A DNA stretch of 64,000 nucleotides from NCBI RefSeq assembly GCF_003931875.1, contig NZ_CP034245.1:3286001-3350000 (forward strand), in the 5' to 3' direction. Source of the DNA: Microbacterium sp. 10M-3C3. Its GTDB lineage: Bacteria; Actinomycetota; Actinomycetes; Actinomycetales; Microbacteriaceae. Position numbers and translations under genes: made by a program. The notes under the pieces are model-generated. The model was not told the origin of the DNA and did no database searches. It saw only the letters and a program-made list of their open reading frames with translations. The stretch's first letter is position 1. Each line of letters starts with the position of its first letter. Of this stretch, positions 34,116 to 42,522 are shown one piece after another.

Positions 34116-35116
34116 TTCTGCAGCGCCGCGGCGAGGTCTTCGATGTTCTGCGTCATCCACTGGAGGTAAGTCTTACCGTCCGGGATGGTCTCCGAGAACT
34201 CCAGCACCGGAATCCCCTGCTTCTCGGCCAGATCGATCACCTGCGTCGTCTCGGCGCCACCGGCCTGCGCGTTGACGATCAGCACCGACACGTCGCCCGA
34301 GTCGAGCAGATTCGTCGCATCCAGGAGCGTCGCAGGAGGCACGTCCTGACCCTCCTCGACCGCCTCGCTGAACTCCGGCGGCGTGACGTTCTCGAGACCT
34401 GCCGCAGCGATGAGGTAGCCCGGCACCGGCTCCGTGACGAACACCTTCGCGTCGGCGTGGGCGGCGCCGATCCCGTCGAGCTGCGACTCGAGGTCCGACA
34501 CCTGCCCCTCGAACGCGGCGAGGTTCGCGTCGATCTCGTCTCCGCGCTCGGGCTGCAGCGTCTTCAACTCCTGGGCGATCGCCTCGGCGACATACGCGAC
34601 CGTGTGCGGGTCGTACCAGACGTGCTCGTTGAAGCCCTCGATGTGCTCGTGGCCGTCGGCGTCCTCCGCGTGGTCGTGCTCCTCCTCGGCGTGCGGCGAG
34701 GCGGAGAGCTCGTCGCTCGTGTGCGCGTCGGCCTCGGTGCCCGGCCACGCGTCGGAGTACTCCGCGGCCACGATCACCGGCGCGCTCGATCCGCTCGCCT
34801 CGATGAGGGAGTCCATGAAGCCGTCGTATCCGCCGCCGTTCTCGATGATGAGCGACGCCTGCTGCACGGTCAGCTGGTCGGCGGCGGTCGCCTCGTAGTC
34901 GTGCGGGTCCTGCGCCGCCGACGCGATCACGGCGTCGACTCTCACCCCGTCGCCCGCGATCTCCTGCGCGATCTGGGCATAGACGTTCGTGGAGGCGACG
35001 ATCGTCAGCTCGTCGCCGGTCGCGGAGTCGCTGCCGGCGGACGTGCCGGCGCATCCGGCGAGTGCGAGGGCGGATGCGGCGGCGAGCGCGGCGATCGGGA
35101 GGAGGCGTCCGGTCAT
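34112..35116 (-). CDS. znuA: Zinc ABC transporter substrate-binding lipoprotein ZnuA
   Basis: 334 residues with lipobox LAGC (Cys22). A9-family binding protein: DPHDYEATAADQ, NGGGYDGFMDSL and the ligand His/Asp positions EHVWYDPHTV and TEPVPGYLIAA. A His/Asp/Glu-rich loop (EEEHDHAEDADGHEH) before the third ligand is the hallmark of zinc-specific rather than manganese-specific members. It captures zinc outside the membrane for ZnuBC. First gene of the operon, 20 bp after a perfect Zur box. Confidence 0.95.
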   Translation of the reverse strand: MTGRLLPIAALAAASALALAGCAGTSAGSDSATGDELTIVASTNVYAQIAQEIAGDGVRVDAVIASAAQDPHDYEATAADQLTVQQASLIIENGGGYDGFMDSLIEASGSSAPVIVAAEYSDAWPGTEADAHTSDELSASPHAEEEHDHAEDADGHEHIEGFNEHVWYDPHTVAYVAEAIAQELKTLQPERGDEIDANLAAFEGQVSDLESQLDGIGAAHADAKVFVTEPVPGYLIAAAGLENVTPPEFSEAVEEGQDVPPATLLDATNLLDSGDVSVLIVNAQAGGAETTQVIDLAEKQGIPVLEFSETIPDGKTYLQWMTQNIEDLAAALQK

Positions 35117-35135
35117 ACCCCCAGCGTATGCGTAC

Positions 35136-35150
35136 TGAGAATCATTCTCA
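35136..35150. promoter_or_regulatory. Zur box (operator)
   Basis: TGAGAATCATTCTCA is a perfect 15-bp palindrome closely matching the actinobacterial Zur consensus TGAAAATCATTTTCA. It ends 20 bp from the znuA start, so zinc-loaded Zur would block transcription. Confidence 0.85.
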
Positions 35151-35174
35151 AACTGGTCGAGGAGCAGAGCGCCG

Positions 35175-36494
35175 TCAGTCGAGCAGGAGGGCGGGCTCCT
35201 CGAGCACGGAGGCCACGTCGGCGACGAAGCGCGACATGCCGTCGCCGTCGACGACGCGGTGATCGAAGGAGCCGGCGACGGTCGTGACCCAGCGCGGCCG
35301 CACCTCGCCGTCGACGACCCACGGCTTCTGGCGGATCGCGCCGAGGGCGATGATGCCCGCCTCGCCGGGGTTGATGATCGGCGTGCCGGCGTCGACGCCG
35401 AAGACGCCGATGTTCGTGATCGTGAACGTGCCGCCCTGCTGGTCGGCCGGCGGCGTCTTGCCCTCGCGCGCGGTCAGGGTCAGCTTCTCCAGCGCCCGGG
35501 CGAGCTCACGCGTGTTGAGGTCCTGCGCGTCCTTGATGTTCGGGACGAGAAGGCCCCGCGGGGTGGCGGCGGCGATGCCGAGGTTCACGTACCGGCGCAC
35601 CCGGATCTGCGCGCCCTCGTCGGTCTCGACCCACGCGGCGTTGACCATGGGCGTGCGGCGCACCGCCCAGATGACCGCGCGCGCCATGATCAGCAGCGGC
35701 GAGACCTTCACGTCGGCGAAGTCGGGCGACGCCTTGAGCCGCTTGACGAGCTCCATCGTGCGTGTCGCGTCGACGTCGACCCACACCGACACGTGCGGCG
35801 CGGTGTAGGCGCTGCTGGTCATGGCGGTCGCGGTCGCCTTGCGGACGCCGCGCACGGGGATCGACTCCTCGCGCGACGGGTCGACGGATGCGGCGGGCGC
35901 GGCCGCGGGCGCCGGAACCGGGATCGTCTCCTCACGCACCTCGCCCCACTCGGGCGTCTCGATGTTGCGGAACACGCTCGCCTGCTGCGCGTGGTTGACG
36001 ACGTCCTCGCGCGTGACCTCGCCCGCGGCGCCCGACGGCGTGACGGTGGCGAGGTCGACGCCGAGGTCGCGCGCCAGCTTGCGGATCGGGGGCTTCGCGA
36101 CGACGCCCACCGACGACGCGACCGGGCGTTCGGCCGGCTTGCGACGCCGCGAGTTCACGTGGCCGCCGGTGCCGTAGCCGACGAGCACGGCCCCGCCCGG
36201 ATCGGTGGGCTCGGGAACGGTCGCGGGGGCCTTCGGCGCGGATGCGACGGCCGCTGCATCCGCGATCGTGATGATGGGCGCCCCCACCTCGACGGTGTCA
36301 CCCTCGGCCGCGAGCAGCTCGCCGACGGTGCCCTCGAAGGGCGACGGCAGCTCCACGAGCGACTTGGCGGTCTCGATCTCGACGATGACGTCGTTGACCG
36401 CGACCGTGTCGCCCGGCGCGACTCGCCATGTGACGATCTCGGCCTCGGTCAGTCCTTCGCCGACGTCCGGCAGCCGGAAGGTCTGGTCGCTCAT
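35175..36494 (-). CDS. 2-oxo acid dehydrogenase E2 (dihydrolipoyl acyltransferase)
   Basis: 439 residues. One N-terminal lipoyl domain with the lipoylated Lys in [13 protein letters not shown], an E1/E3-binding domain ([14 protein letters not shown], near 137), an Ala/Pro linker and the catalytic core ending [15 protein letters not shown] (catalytic His and Asp). One lipoyl domain and the neighbouring split E1 suggest the branched-chain 2-oxoacid complex (Bkd) rather than pyruvate dehydrogenase, which in Actinobacteria has a one-piece E1. A 101-bp gap with a nested hairpin separates it from E1 beta. Confidence 0.9.
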   Translation of the reverse strand: MSDQTFRLPDVGEGLTEAEIVTWRVAPGDTVAVNDVIVEIETAKSLVELPSPFEGTVGELLAAEGDTVEVGAPIITIADAAAVASAPKAPATVPEPTDPGGAVLVGYGTGGHVNSRRRKPAERPVASSVGVVAKPPIRKLARDLGVDLATVTPSGAAGEVTREDVVNHAQQASVFRNIETPEWGEVREETIPVPAPAAAPAASVDPSREESIPVRGVRKATATAMTSSAYTAPHVSVWVDVDATRTMELVKRLKASPDFADVKVSPLLIMARAVIWAVRRTPMVNAAWVETDEGAQIRVRRYVNLGIAAATPRGLLVPNIKDAQDLNTRELARALEKLTLTAREGKTPPADQQGGTFTITNIGVFGVDAGTPIINPGEAGIIALGAIRQKPWVVDGEVRPRWVTTVAGSFDHRVVDGDGMSRFVADVASVLEEPALLLD

Positions 36495-36509
36495 GGTCGT
36501 CCCTTCGGT

Positions 36510-36582
36510 CCGCGAGAACCCACGCGCGGCGCGAGAACACCGCGGTCTGCGGTGTTCTGGCTGTGCGGTTGGGTTCTCGCGG
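36510..36582. repeat. Nested hairpin inside the bkd operon
   Basis: Outer arms CCGCGAGAACCCA (36510-36522) and TGGGTTCTCGCGG (36570-36582), inner arms GAACACCGC (36535-36543) and GCGGTGTTC (36549-36557). It may moderate read-through from E1 to E2 or protect an mRNA end. No T-tract. Confidence 0.6.
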
Positions 36583-36595
36583 TCATGGTCGTGGG

Positions 36596-37573
36596 TCAGT
36601 AGGCCAGCGCGCGGTCGACGGCCTCGAGGACGCGGTCGGCGTCGGGAAGGTAGGCCGCCTCGTACTTGGCCGGCGGGAACGGGATGTCGAAGCCCGACAC
36701 CCGCATGACGGGCGCCTCGAGCGAGAAGAACGCACGCTCGGTGACGGTCGCGGCCACCTCGCTGCCGATGCTCGCGAAGCCCGGCGCCTCCTGCGCGTAG
36801 ACCATGCGGCCGGTGCGCCGCACGGAGTCGACCACGGGGCCGTAGTCGACGGGCGAGAGCGAGCGCAGGTCGATGACCTCGCAGCTCGTGCCCTCCCCCT
36901 CGGCGAGGGCGGCGGCCTGCAGCAGCACCGACACCATGGCGCCGTGGCCGACGAGGGTCACATCCGTCCCCCGGCGCACGACGCGGCTCGCGTGCAGTGC
37001 GATGCCCGGGTCGTCGGTGTCGACCTCGCCCTTCTGCCAATAGCGGCTCTTGGGCTCGAGGAAGATCACGGGGTCGGGCGAGGCGATCGCCTCCTGGATC
37101 ATCCAGTACCCGTCATGCGGGGTGGAAGGGCTGACGACGCGCAGACCCGCGGTGTGCGCGAAATACGCCTCGGGGCTCTCCTGGTGGTGCTCGACCGCGC
37201 CGATGTGGCCGCCGTAGGGGATGCGGATGACCACGGGCATCTGCAGCGCGCCCTCGTGCCGGTACGTGATCTTCGCCAGCTGGGTCGTGATCTGGTCGAA
37301 GGCGGGGAAGACGAACCCGTCGAACTGGATCTCGAGCACGGGCTTGAAGCCGCCCATCGCGAGACCGATCGCGGTGCCCACGATCCCCGATTCGGCGAGC
37401 GGGGTGTCGATGACGCGGCGCGGCCCGAACTCGGCCTGCAGGCCCTCGGTCACGCGGAAGACGCCGCCGAGCGGCCCGATGTCCTCGCCGAGGAGCAGCA
37501 CGCGATCGTCCTCGGCGAGCGCGCGGCGCATGCCGGCGTTGAGCGCGCGGCTGAACGGCATCGTCTGGCTCAT
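36596..37573 (-). CDS. 2-oxo acid dehydrogenase E1 beta subunit
   Basis: 325 residues, transketolase-like pyrimidine domain: [55 protein letters not shown] and [20 protein letters not shown]. The heterotetramer with E1 alpha decarboxylates branched-chain 2-oxo acids using thiamine diphosphate. ATG overlaps the E1 alpha stop by ATGA, ensuring equal synthesis. Confidence 0.93.
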   Translation of the reverse strand: MSQTMPFSRALNAGMRRALAEDDRVLLLGEDIGPLGGVFRVTEGLQAEFGPRRVIDTPLAESGIVGTAIGLAMGGFKPVLEIQFDGFVFPAFDQITTQLAKITYRHEGALQMPVVIRIPYGGHIGAVEHHQESPEAYFAHTAGLRVVSPSTPHDGYWMIQEAIASPDPVIFLEPKSRYWQKGEVDTDDPGIALHASRVVRRGTDVTLVGHGAMVSVLLQAAALAEGEGTSCEVIDLRSLSPVDYGPVVDSVRRTGRMVYAQEAPGFASIGSEVAATVTERAFFSLEAPVMRVSGFDIPFPPAKYEAAYLPDADRVLEAVDRALAY

Positions 37574-38730
37574 CGCGCCCCCTCCTCGAACGAGGCCTCG
37601 TAGGCGGTGAACCAGCGCTCCTGCTCGGCGATCTCGCCGAGCTCGCTGCTGTAGACGTTCGCGAACATCGACCGCGGGTCGGGTACGCCGAGCTCCACGG
37701 TGCGCCGGCGCACGTCCGCGGCGACGTCGGCGGCCTCGGCCTCGACGTCGGCGAAGAACGCGTCGGATGCGCCGCGCCCGCGCAGGTGCGTCCGCATCCG
37801 CTCGATCGGGTCGCGGCGCCGCCACGCCTCCTCTTCGGCCGACGTGCGGTACTTCGTGGGGTCGTCGCTCGTGGTGTGGGCGCCGAGGCGGTACGTGACG
37901 GCCTCGATCGCGCGCGGGCCCAGGGCGGCTCGCGCTTCGTCGAGCGCGACGCGCGACACGGCGTAGCTGGCGAGCACGTCGTTGCCGTCGACCTGCACGC
38001 TCGGGATGCCGTACCCCTCGGCACGGCGGTACAGCGGCGCACGCGACTGCGTGGCCACCGGCACCGAGATGGCCCACTGATTGTTCTGCAGGAAGAAGAC
38101 CTCGGGGGTGTTGTAGCTCGCGGCGAACACCATCGACTCGTGCACGTCGCCCTGGCTCGACGCGCCGTCGCCGTAGTAGACGATGACGGCCCGGTCGCGC
38201 TCGGGGTCGCCCGTGCCGCACAGCCCGTCGAACGCGAACGCCATCGCCAGCCCGGTCGCATGCAGGGTCTGGGCGCCCAGCACGAGCGTGTACAGGTGCG
38301 TGTTGCCGTTCTTCGGGTCGGTCGGGTCCCACCCGCCGTGGGTCAGGCCGCGCATGAGGCGCACGATGTCGACGGGGTCGACGCCGCGGATGCGCGCGAC
38401 GACGTGCTCGCGGTAGGACGGGAAGATGTGGTCCTGCGGACGCGCCGCCCGCGCGGAGCCGACCTGCGCCGCCTCCTGACCGTAGGACGGCGGCCACAGC
38501 GCGAGCTGCCCCTGCCGCTGCAGGTTGGTCGCCTCGCGGTCGAACGCGCGGATGACCGCCATGTCGCGGAAGAGCTGCTCGCGCTCGGCGTCGGTCAGCG
38601 CCTCGACGAGGGCGACGTAGCGCTCCGCCGCCGGCGTGGGCGCGAACGCGCCGTCGGCGTCGAGGAACCGGACGAGGTCGGGCCCGTCGGGCGGAACGAG
38701 CTGGTCGGAGGCCGTAAGGGGTTCCGTCAC
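37570..38730 (-). CDS. 2-oxo acid dehydrogenase E1 alpha subunit
   Basis: 386 residues with the thiamine diphosphate motif GDGASSQGDVHESM through NNQWAIS, and the phosphorylation-loop region YRLGAHTTSDDPTKYR. The substrate-facing part resembles BkdA-type E1. GTG start chosen at 38730, 5 bp after the aminotransferase stop, so the aminotransferase and the bkd genes form one operon. Leucine, isoleucine and valine breakdown and precursor supply for branched fatty acids are the expected roles. Confidence 0.92.
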   Translation of the reverse strand: MTEPLTASDQLVPPDGPDLVRFLDADGAFAPTPAAERYVALVEALTDAEREQLFRDMAVIRAFDREATNLQRQGQLALWPPSYGQEAAQVGSARAARPQDHIFPSYREHVVARIRGVDPVDIVRLMRGLTHGGWDPTDPKNGNTHLYTLVLGAQTLHATGLAMAFAFDGLCGTGDPERDRAVIVYYGDGASSQGDVHESMVFAASYNTPEVFFLQNNQWAISVPVATQSRAPLYRRAEGYGIPSVQVDGNDVLASYAVSRVALDEARAALGPRAIEAVTYRLGAHTTSDDPTKYRTSAEEEAWRRRDPIERMRTHLRGRGASDAFFADVEAEAADVAADVRRRTVELGVPDPRSMFANVYSSELGEIAEQERWFTAYEASFEEGAR

Positions 38731-38735
38731 GGGTT

Positions 38736-39854
38736 CTACGCTAACCCTCGTCCGGGATGCCCCTGTGGGAGGGTCTCGACAACGGATGCAGCGATCCGTA
38801 GGACTCTGTCGACAGACTCCTCTTCGCCCACCGACACGCGGATGCCGTCGCCCGGGAACGGGCGGACCATGATGCCCTCCTCCTCGAACGCGGTGGCGAA
38901 CGCCTCGGTGTGCTCGCCGGCCGCGAGCCACACGAAGTTGCCCTGCGCGTCGGGGATGCGCCATCCCGCGTCGCGCAGGCCCGCCGCGAGCCGGTCGCGA
39001 CGCTCGGCGATGACGCGCACGCGCTCGAGCAGCGCGCTCTCGTGGTCGAGGCTCGCGAGGGCCGCGGCCTGGGCCTGCGCGGTCACCGAGAGGGGGATCA
39101 TGGTCGCGCGCGCCGCATCCAGCACCCGCGGATGACCGATCGCGTACCCCACGCGCAGCGCCGCCAGCCCGTAGGCCTTGGAGAACGTCCGCAGCGCCAC
39201 GACGTTGGGGCGGTCGAGCAGGCCGAGCACCCGCAGCCCGTCGACGGCGTCGGGCGCCGTCACGAACTCGGCGTACGCCTCGTCGAGGATGACCATGACA
39301 TCGGCCGGCACGGCGTCGAGGAAGGCGGCGAACTCGTCGTGGGTCACGACGGGTCCGGTCGGGTTGTTCGGGCTGCACACGAGGATGACGCGCGTGCGGT
39401 CGGTGACGGCGGCGGCCATCGCGGGCAGGTCGTGGCGTGCGTCGTCGGTGAGCGGCACCGGCACCGCCGTCGCGCCGGCGACGCGGATGAGCCCGGGATA
39501 CGCCTCGAACGAGCGCCACGCGAACACGACCTCGTCGCCGGGGCCCGCGGCCGCGAGGATCAGCTGCGCGATGAGCGACACGCTGCCGGCGCCCACGTGC
39601 ACGGCGTCGACGGCCACGCCGAAGCGGGCGGCGAGGCGCTCCCGCAGCCGCGTCGCGAGGGCGTCGGGGTAGCGGTTGAGCTCGGACGCGGCGTGCACCG
39701 CCTCGAGCACGCCCGTGAGCGGCTCGAACGGGTTCTCGTTGCTGGAGAGCTTGAACGCGTCCTCGCCGGCCTGGCGCCCCTGCCGGTACACGGGCAGGGA
39801 GGCGATCTCGGGCCGGATACGCGGGAGGATCGGCGCGTCGTCGTCGGCGGTCAC
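38736..39854 (-). CDS. PLP aminotransferase, HisC/Pat type
   Basis: 372 residues. Fold-type I motifs: [32 protein letters not shown], and the PLP Lys in [16 protein letters not shown]. Close to histidinol-phosphate aminotransferases, but its place directly before the bkd genes suggests an aromatic or branched-chain amino-acid aminotransferase (Pat-like) that feeds the 2-oxoacid dehydrogenase. Substrate cannot be fixed from sequence. Confidence 0.88.
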   Translation of the reverse strand: MTADDDAPILPRIRPEIASLPVYRQGRQAGEDAFKLSSNENPFEPLTGVLEAVHAASELNRYPDALATRLRERLAARFGVAVDAVHVGAGSVSLIAQLILAAAGPGDEVVFAWRSFEAYPGLIRVAGATAVPVPLTDDARHDLPAMAAAVTDRTRVILVCSPNNPTGPVVTHDEFAAFLDAVPADVMVILDEAYAEFVTAPDAVDGLRVLGLLDRPNVVALRTFSKAYGLAALRVGYAIGHPRVLDAARATMIPLSVTAQAQAAALASLDHESALLERVRVIAERRDRLAAGLRDAGWRIPDAQGNFVWLAAGEHTEAFATAFEEEGIMVRPFPGDGIRVSVGEEESVDRVLRIAASVVETLPQGHPGRGLA

Positions 39855-39941
39855 CCGACGAGCCTAGCCGCGCGCCTGCCGCATGGGCGGGCGCGCCGCA
39901 AGTCCCGCGACGCCACGCGCGGTGCGTGCCATAGTGACGGC

Positions 39942-40337
39942 ATGCGCTTCATCGTCCGTGTCGCCATCAACGCCTTCGCGATCTGGGTGGTCTCGTTGAT
40001 CACGGTGCTGCAGGTGCGGCTGATCGCCTTCGCGCCGGGCGAGTGGCTGCAAGTGGCCCTCACGGCTCTGCTCGTCGGACTCATCTTCGCGCTGGTGAAC
40101 TCGATCATCGGCACGGTGCTGAAAGTGCTCGCCTTCCCGCTGTACATCCTCACGCTCGGACTCATCTCGCTCGTGATCAACGGCTTCCTGCTGTGGCTGA
40201 CGGCGTGGATCACGTCGTTCTGGAGCTTCGGGCTGCGGGTCGAGGACTTCTGGTGGGGCGTCGTCGCCGCGCTGATCATCACGATCATCAACTGGATCCT
40301 CGGCATCATCCTGCGCCCGCGTCGCCGCGAGGACTGA
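39942..40337 (+). CDS. Phage holin family IV-like membrane protein
   Basis: 131 residues with four hydrophobic helices and a basic tail (RPRRRED), the pattern of the mycobacterial-type four-TM holin superfamily found as core chromosomal genes in Actinobacteria. Not phage-linked here. Its last 32 bp overlap the end of the opposite alpha/beta-hydrolase gene, an unusual tail-to-tail overlap. Function unknown. Confidence 0.75.
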   Translation: MRFIVRVAINAFAIWVVSLITVLQVRLIAFAPGEWLQVALTALLVGLIFALVNSIIGTVLKVLAFPLYILTLGLISLVINGFLLWLTAWITSFWSFGLRVEDFWWGVVAALIITIINWILGIILRPRRRED

Positions 40338-41610
40338 CGCGCACCGCCGCGTACTCGGTCGCCATCCCCGCGGGCGCGACCGCGAGGCCGTCGAACGCAC
40401 GGCGCATCGCGGCCACGCGCGGGTCGGCGGATGCATCCACGAGCCGCGCAGTCTCGACGTATCCCGTCATCGCGTGGGCGGGCAGGGCCAGATCGGTCCA
40501 CGCCGGCGCCGGATCGGCCGTGCGCTCGACGAGGAAGCTGCCGGCTGCGCCGCCCGCGCCGGCCAGTCCGCCGTTCTGCAGCGCGGCCACGGGGTCGTCG
40601 GTGTGGCGCACGCGCACCGCGAGCGTGTCGGCGCCGAGGTCCGCCTCGATGGGGCTTCCGAACGACACCACCATGGGTGTCTCGAAGCCGCCCTCCAACG
40701 CGAGCCGCTCGCCGATCATCGCGCCCTGTGAGTGCCCGAAGATCATGACGCTCGCCCCGTCGCCCGCGCCGGCTTGTGCGAGCGCGTCGACGACCGCCTC
40801 GTACGACGCCGAGCGCCCGCCCGTGTACAGGGCGAGGTTGGAGTCCATGTCGAACGGCTCGTCGCCGCCTCCGGCCTGCGTCCCGGCGATGTAGACGGCG
40901 AACTGCGCGGTGCCGTCGGCGCGCGCGTACTTCTCGACGCGCACCCGCGCGGCGCCTCCCCCGGGGATCCGCGCGGCGGCGTCGGCGAGGCTCGCGGGCG
41001 GCGCGACGGGCACCGATCGCGTCGGCGTCACCGCCACGGGTGGCGCGACGCCGCCGAGCCGCGCAGACGCGGGCACGGCACCGCGATCCAGTCGGTCGAG
41101 CATGACCCGCGCCGCGAGGAGCGTCGCCCCCGCGAGCGACAGGGCGGCGCCTCCGAGCGTGCCCGCGAGGGCGAGCACCTGCCGGGACAGCTCCCCGGGC
41201 CGGCGCGGGTCGCGGAAGGCGGCGACGGCGCGGGCGAAGCCGAGCGGGTCGGCGTGCCGCAGCTCGTCCAGGCGCGCGCGGGCGGCCCGCTCCGCTGCCG
41301 GGTCACACGCGGCGCGCGCGAGCTCGGCCGCGACGAGCAGCTCGACGGTCTCGTAGCGGATCGCGGCGCGCTCCACGCGGGCGGCGAGGTCGTCCGCCCC
41401 GGCCGCGACGCCCGCGATCACCTGCGCCGCCCAGCCGAGGTGTCCGCCGAGGTCGACGCCGGCGTCGCCCACGGCGCGCGCCGCCGCGAGCACGGTGCGC
41501 GCGTCGTCCGCCGCATCCGCCCCCAGCCTGCGCAGCCGCACCGCCGCAGCGACCAGCGAGGCCGAGTCGACGGCGATCGCGCCGCCCGAGCGGATGTCGA
41601 TGCCGCTCAC
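40306..41610 (-). CDS. Alpha/beta hydrolase with helical N-terminus, WXG100-linked
   Basis: 434 residues. The first 140 are an Ala-rich helical bundle resembling PPE/LXG-type secretion domains, followed by a hydrophobic stretch (LALAGTLGGAALSLAGATLL, about 146-165) and a hydrolase domain with the nucleophile elbow IFGHSQGAMIG (Ser294), then SFGSPIEADLG with a later His in PAHAMTGY. GTG start overlaps the WXG100-like gene (GTGA). It resembles DUF1023-type secreted esterases and may be exported by a type VII system, which is not in view. Substrate unknown. Confidence 0.75.
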   Translation of the reverse strand: MSGIDIRSGGAIAVDSASLVAAAVRLRRLGADAADDARTVLAAARAVGDAGVDLGGHLGWAAQVIAGVAAGADDLAARVERAAIRYETVELLVAAELARAACDPAAERAARARLDELRHADPLGFARAVAAFRDPRRPGELSRQVLALAGTLGGAALSLAGATLLAARVMLDRLDRGAVPASARLGGVAPPVAVTPTRSVPVAPPASLADAAARIPGGGAARVRVEKYARADGTAQFAVYIAGTQAGGGDEPFDMDSNLALYTGGRSASYEAVVDALAQAGAGDGASVMIFGHSQGAMIGERLALEGGFETPMVVSFGSPIEADLGADTLAVRVRHTDDPVAALQNGGLAGAGGAAGSFLVERTADPAPAWTDLALPAHAMTGYVETARLVDASADPRVAAMRRAFDGLAVAPAGMATEYAAVRVSPRGDAGAG

Positions 41611-41867
41611 GGCATCGTCGGCCCGCCCGCGACCACCGGATGCAGCCGCGCGGCCGCGTCCGCGACGAGCCGCTCGGCGCGGACGAGGCTGTCGTGCAGC
41701 GCGGCGGCGTCCTCGTGGAACGCGCGAGCCGACGGCGCCTCCCAATGGACCGCGTCCGCCAGGCGGCCCGTGCGGCCGACCAGTGCGTCGAGGCTCGCCT
41801 GCACGGCACGCAGTCGCGCAAGCGCGTCGGCGAGGACCCGCAGGTCGGCGGCGGAGAGCGGGATCAT
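41607..41867 (-). CDS. WXG100-like small helical protein
   Basis: 86 residues, two helices with a central turn HWEAPSARAFHED, a variant (W42-E-A44) of the WxG motif of ESAT-6-type proteins. Length is in the 80-110 range of the family. Its stop overlaps the hydrolase gene start. WXG100 proteins form dimers and go through type VII secretion, often as partners for a larger toxin or enzyme; the pair fits that picture. ATG at 41867 follows GGCGGGGTG. Confidence 0.6.
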   Translation of the reverse strand: MIPLSAADLRVLADALARLRAVQASLDALVGRTGRLADAVHWEAPSARAFHEDAAALHDSLVRAERLVADAAARLHPVVAGGPTMP

Positions 41868-41932
41868 GAACACCCCGCCAGCGTGGTCGCCCCGCCCGCG
41901 CCCCCAGGCGCTGCGAGGAGGGTGCGGGGAGA

Positions 41933-41950
41933 ACCCCCGGTACCGGGGGT
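41933..41950. promoter_or_regulatory. 18-bp perfect palindrome in the divergent promoter
   Basis: ACCCCCGGTACCGGGGGT lies between the WXG100-like gene and the phosphatase gene (37 bp before the phosphatase start). Perfect symmetry and placement suggest an operator. Confidence 0.45.
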
Positions 41951-41986
41951 CTGTGCAGGAACGGCCGCCGACGCCAGAATGAAGGG

Positions 41987-42493
41987 ATGACCGCGAGCGC
42001 ACCGGAGCCGTTCCGCGTCGTCTTCGTCTGCAGCGGGAACATCTGCCGCTCGCCGATGGCCGACGTCGTGTTCCGCTCGTTCGCCGATGCCGCGGGGCTC
42101 TCGGGGCACATCGCCTCGACGTCGGCGGGCACCGGTGACTGGCACGTCGGCGAGCGCGCCGACCAGCGCACTCTCGAGGCGCTCGCGCGGCGCGGCTACG
42201 ACGGGTCGCGGCACCGCGCGCGCCAGTTCACGCGCGCGGACTTCGACCGCAGCGACCTCGTCGTCGCGCTCGACCACAGCCACGAGCGCGTCCTGCGCGG
42301 GTGGGCGCGCGACGACACCGATGCCGACAAGATCGCGCTGCTCATGTCCTTCGACGCCGGCGCGAAGGTGCTCGACGTGCCCGACCCGTACTACGGCTCG
42401 CCGGAGATGTTCGACGAGGTGCTCGCTATGATCGAGGGCGCGAGCCGCGCGCTGTTCCGACAGCTCGAGCCGGCCATCCGATCCGCGGTCTGA
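41987..42493 (+). CDS. Low-molecular-weight protein-tyrosine phosphatase
   Basis: 168 residues with the P-loop VFVCSGNICRSPMA (Cys15, Arg21) near the N-terminus and the general acid in VPDPYYGSPEMF. Related to PtpA of mycobacteria, which dephosphorylates tyrosine residues. Start ATG at 41987, GAAGGG upstream. Followed 29 bp later by purB on the same strand, possibly one transcript. Confidence 0.93.
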   Translation: MTASAPEPFRVVFVCSGNICRSPMADVVFRSFADAAGLSGHIASTSAGTGDWHVGERADQRTLEALARRGYDGSRHRARQFTRADFDRSDLVVALDHSHERVLRGWARDDTDADKIALLMSFDAGAKVLDVPDPYYGSPEMFDEVLAMIEGASRALFRQLEPAIRSAV

Positions 42494-42522
42494 TCCACGA
42501 CCGCGCGAGACCCGGGAGTCCC

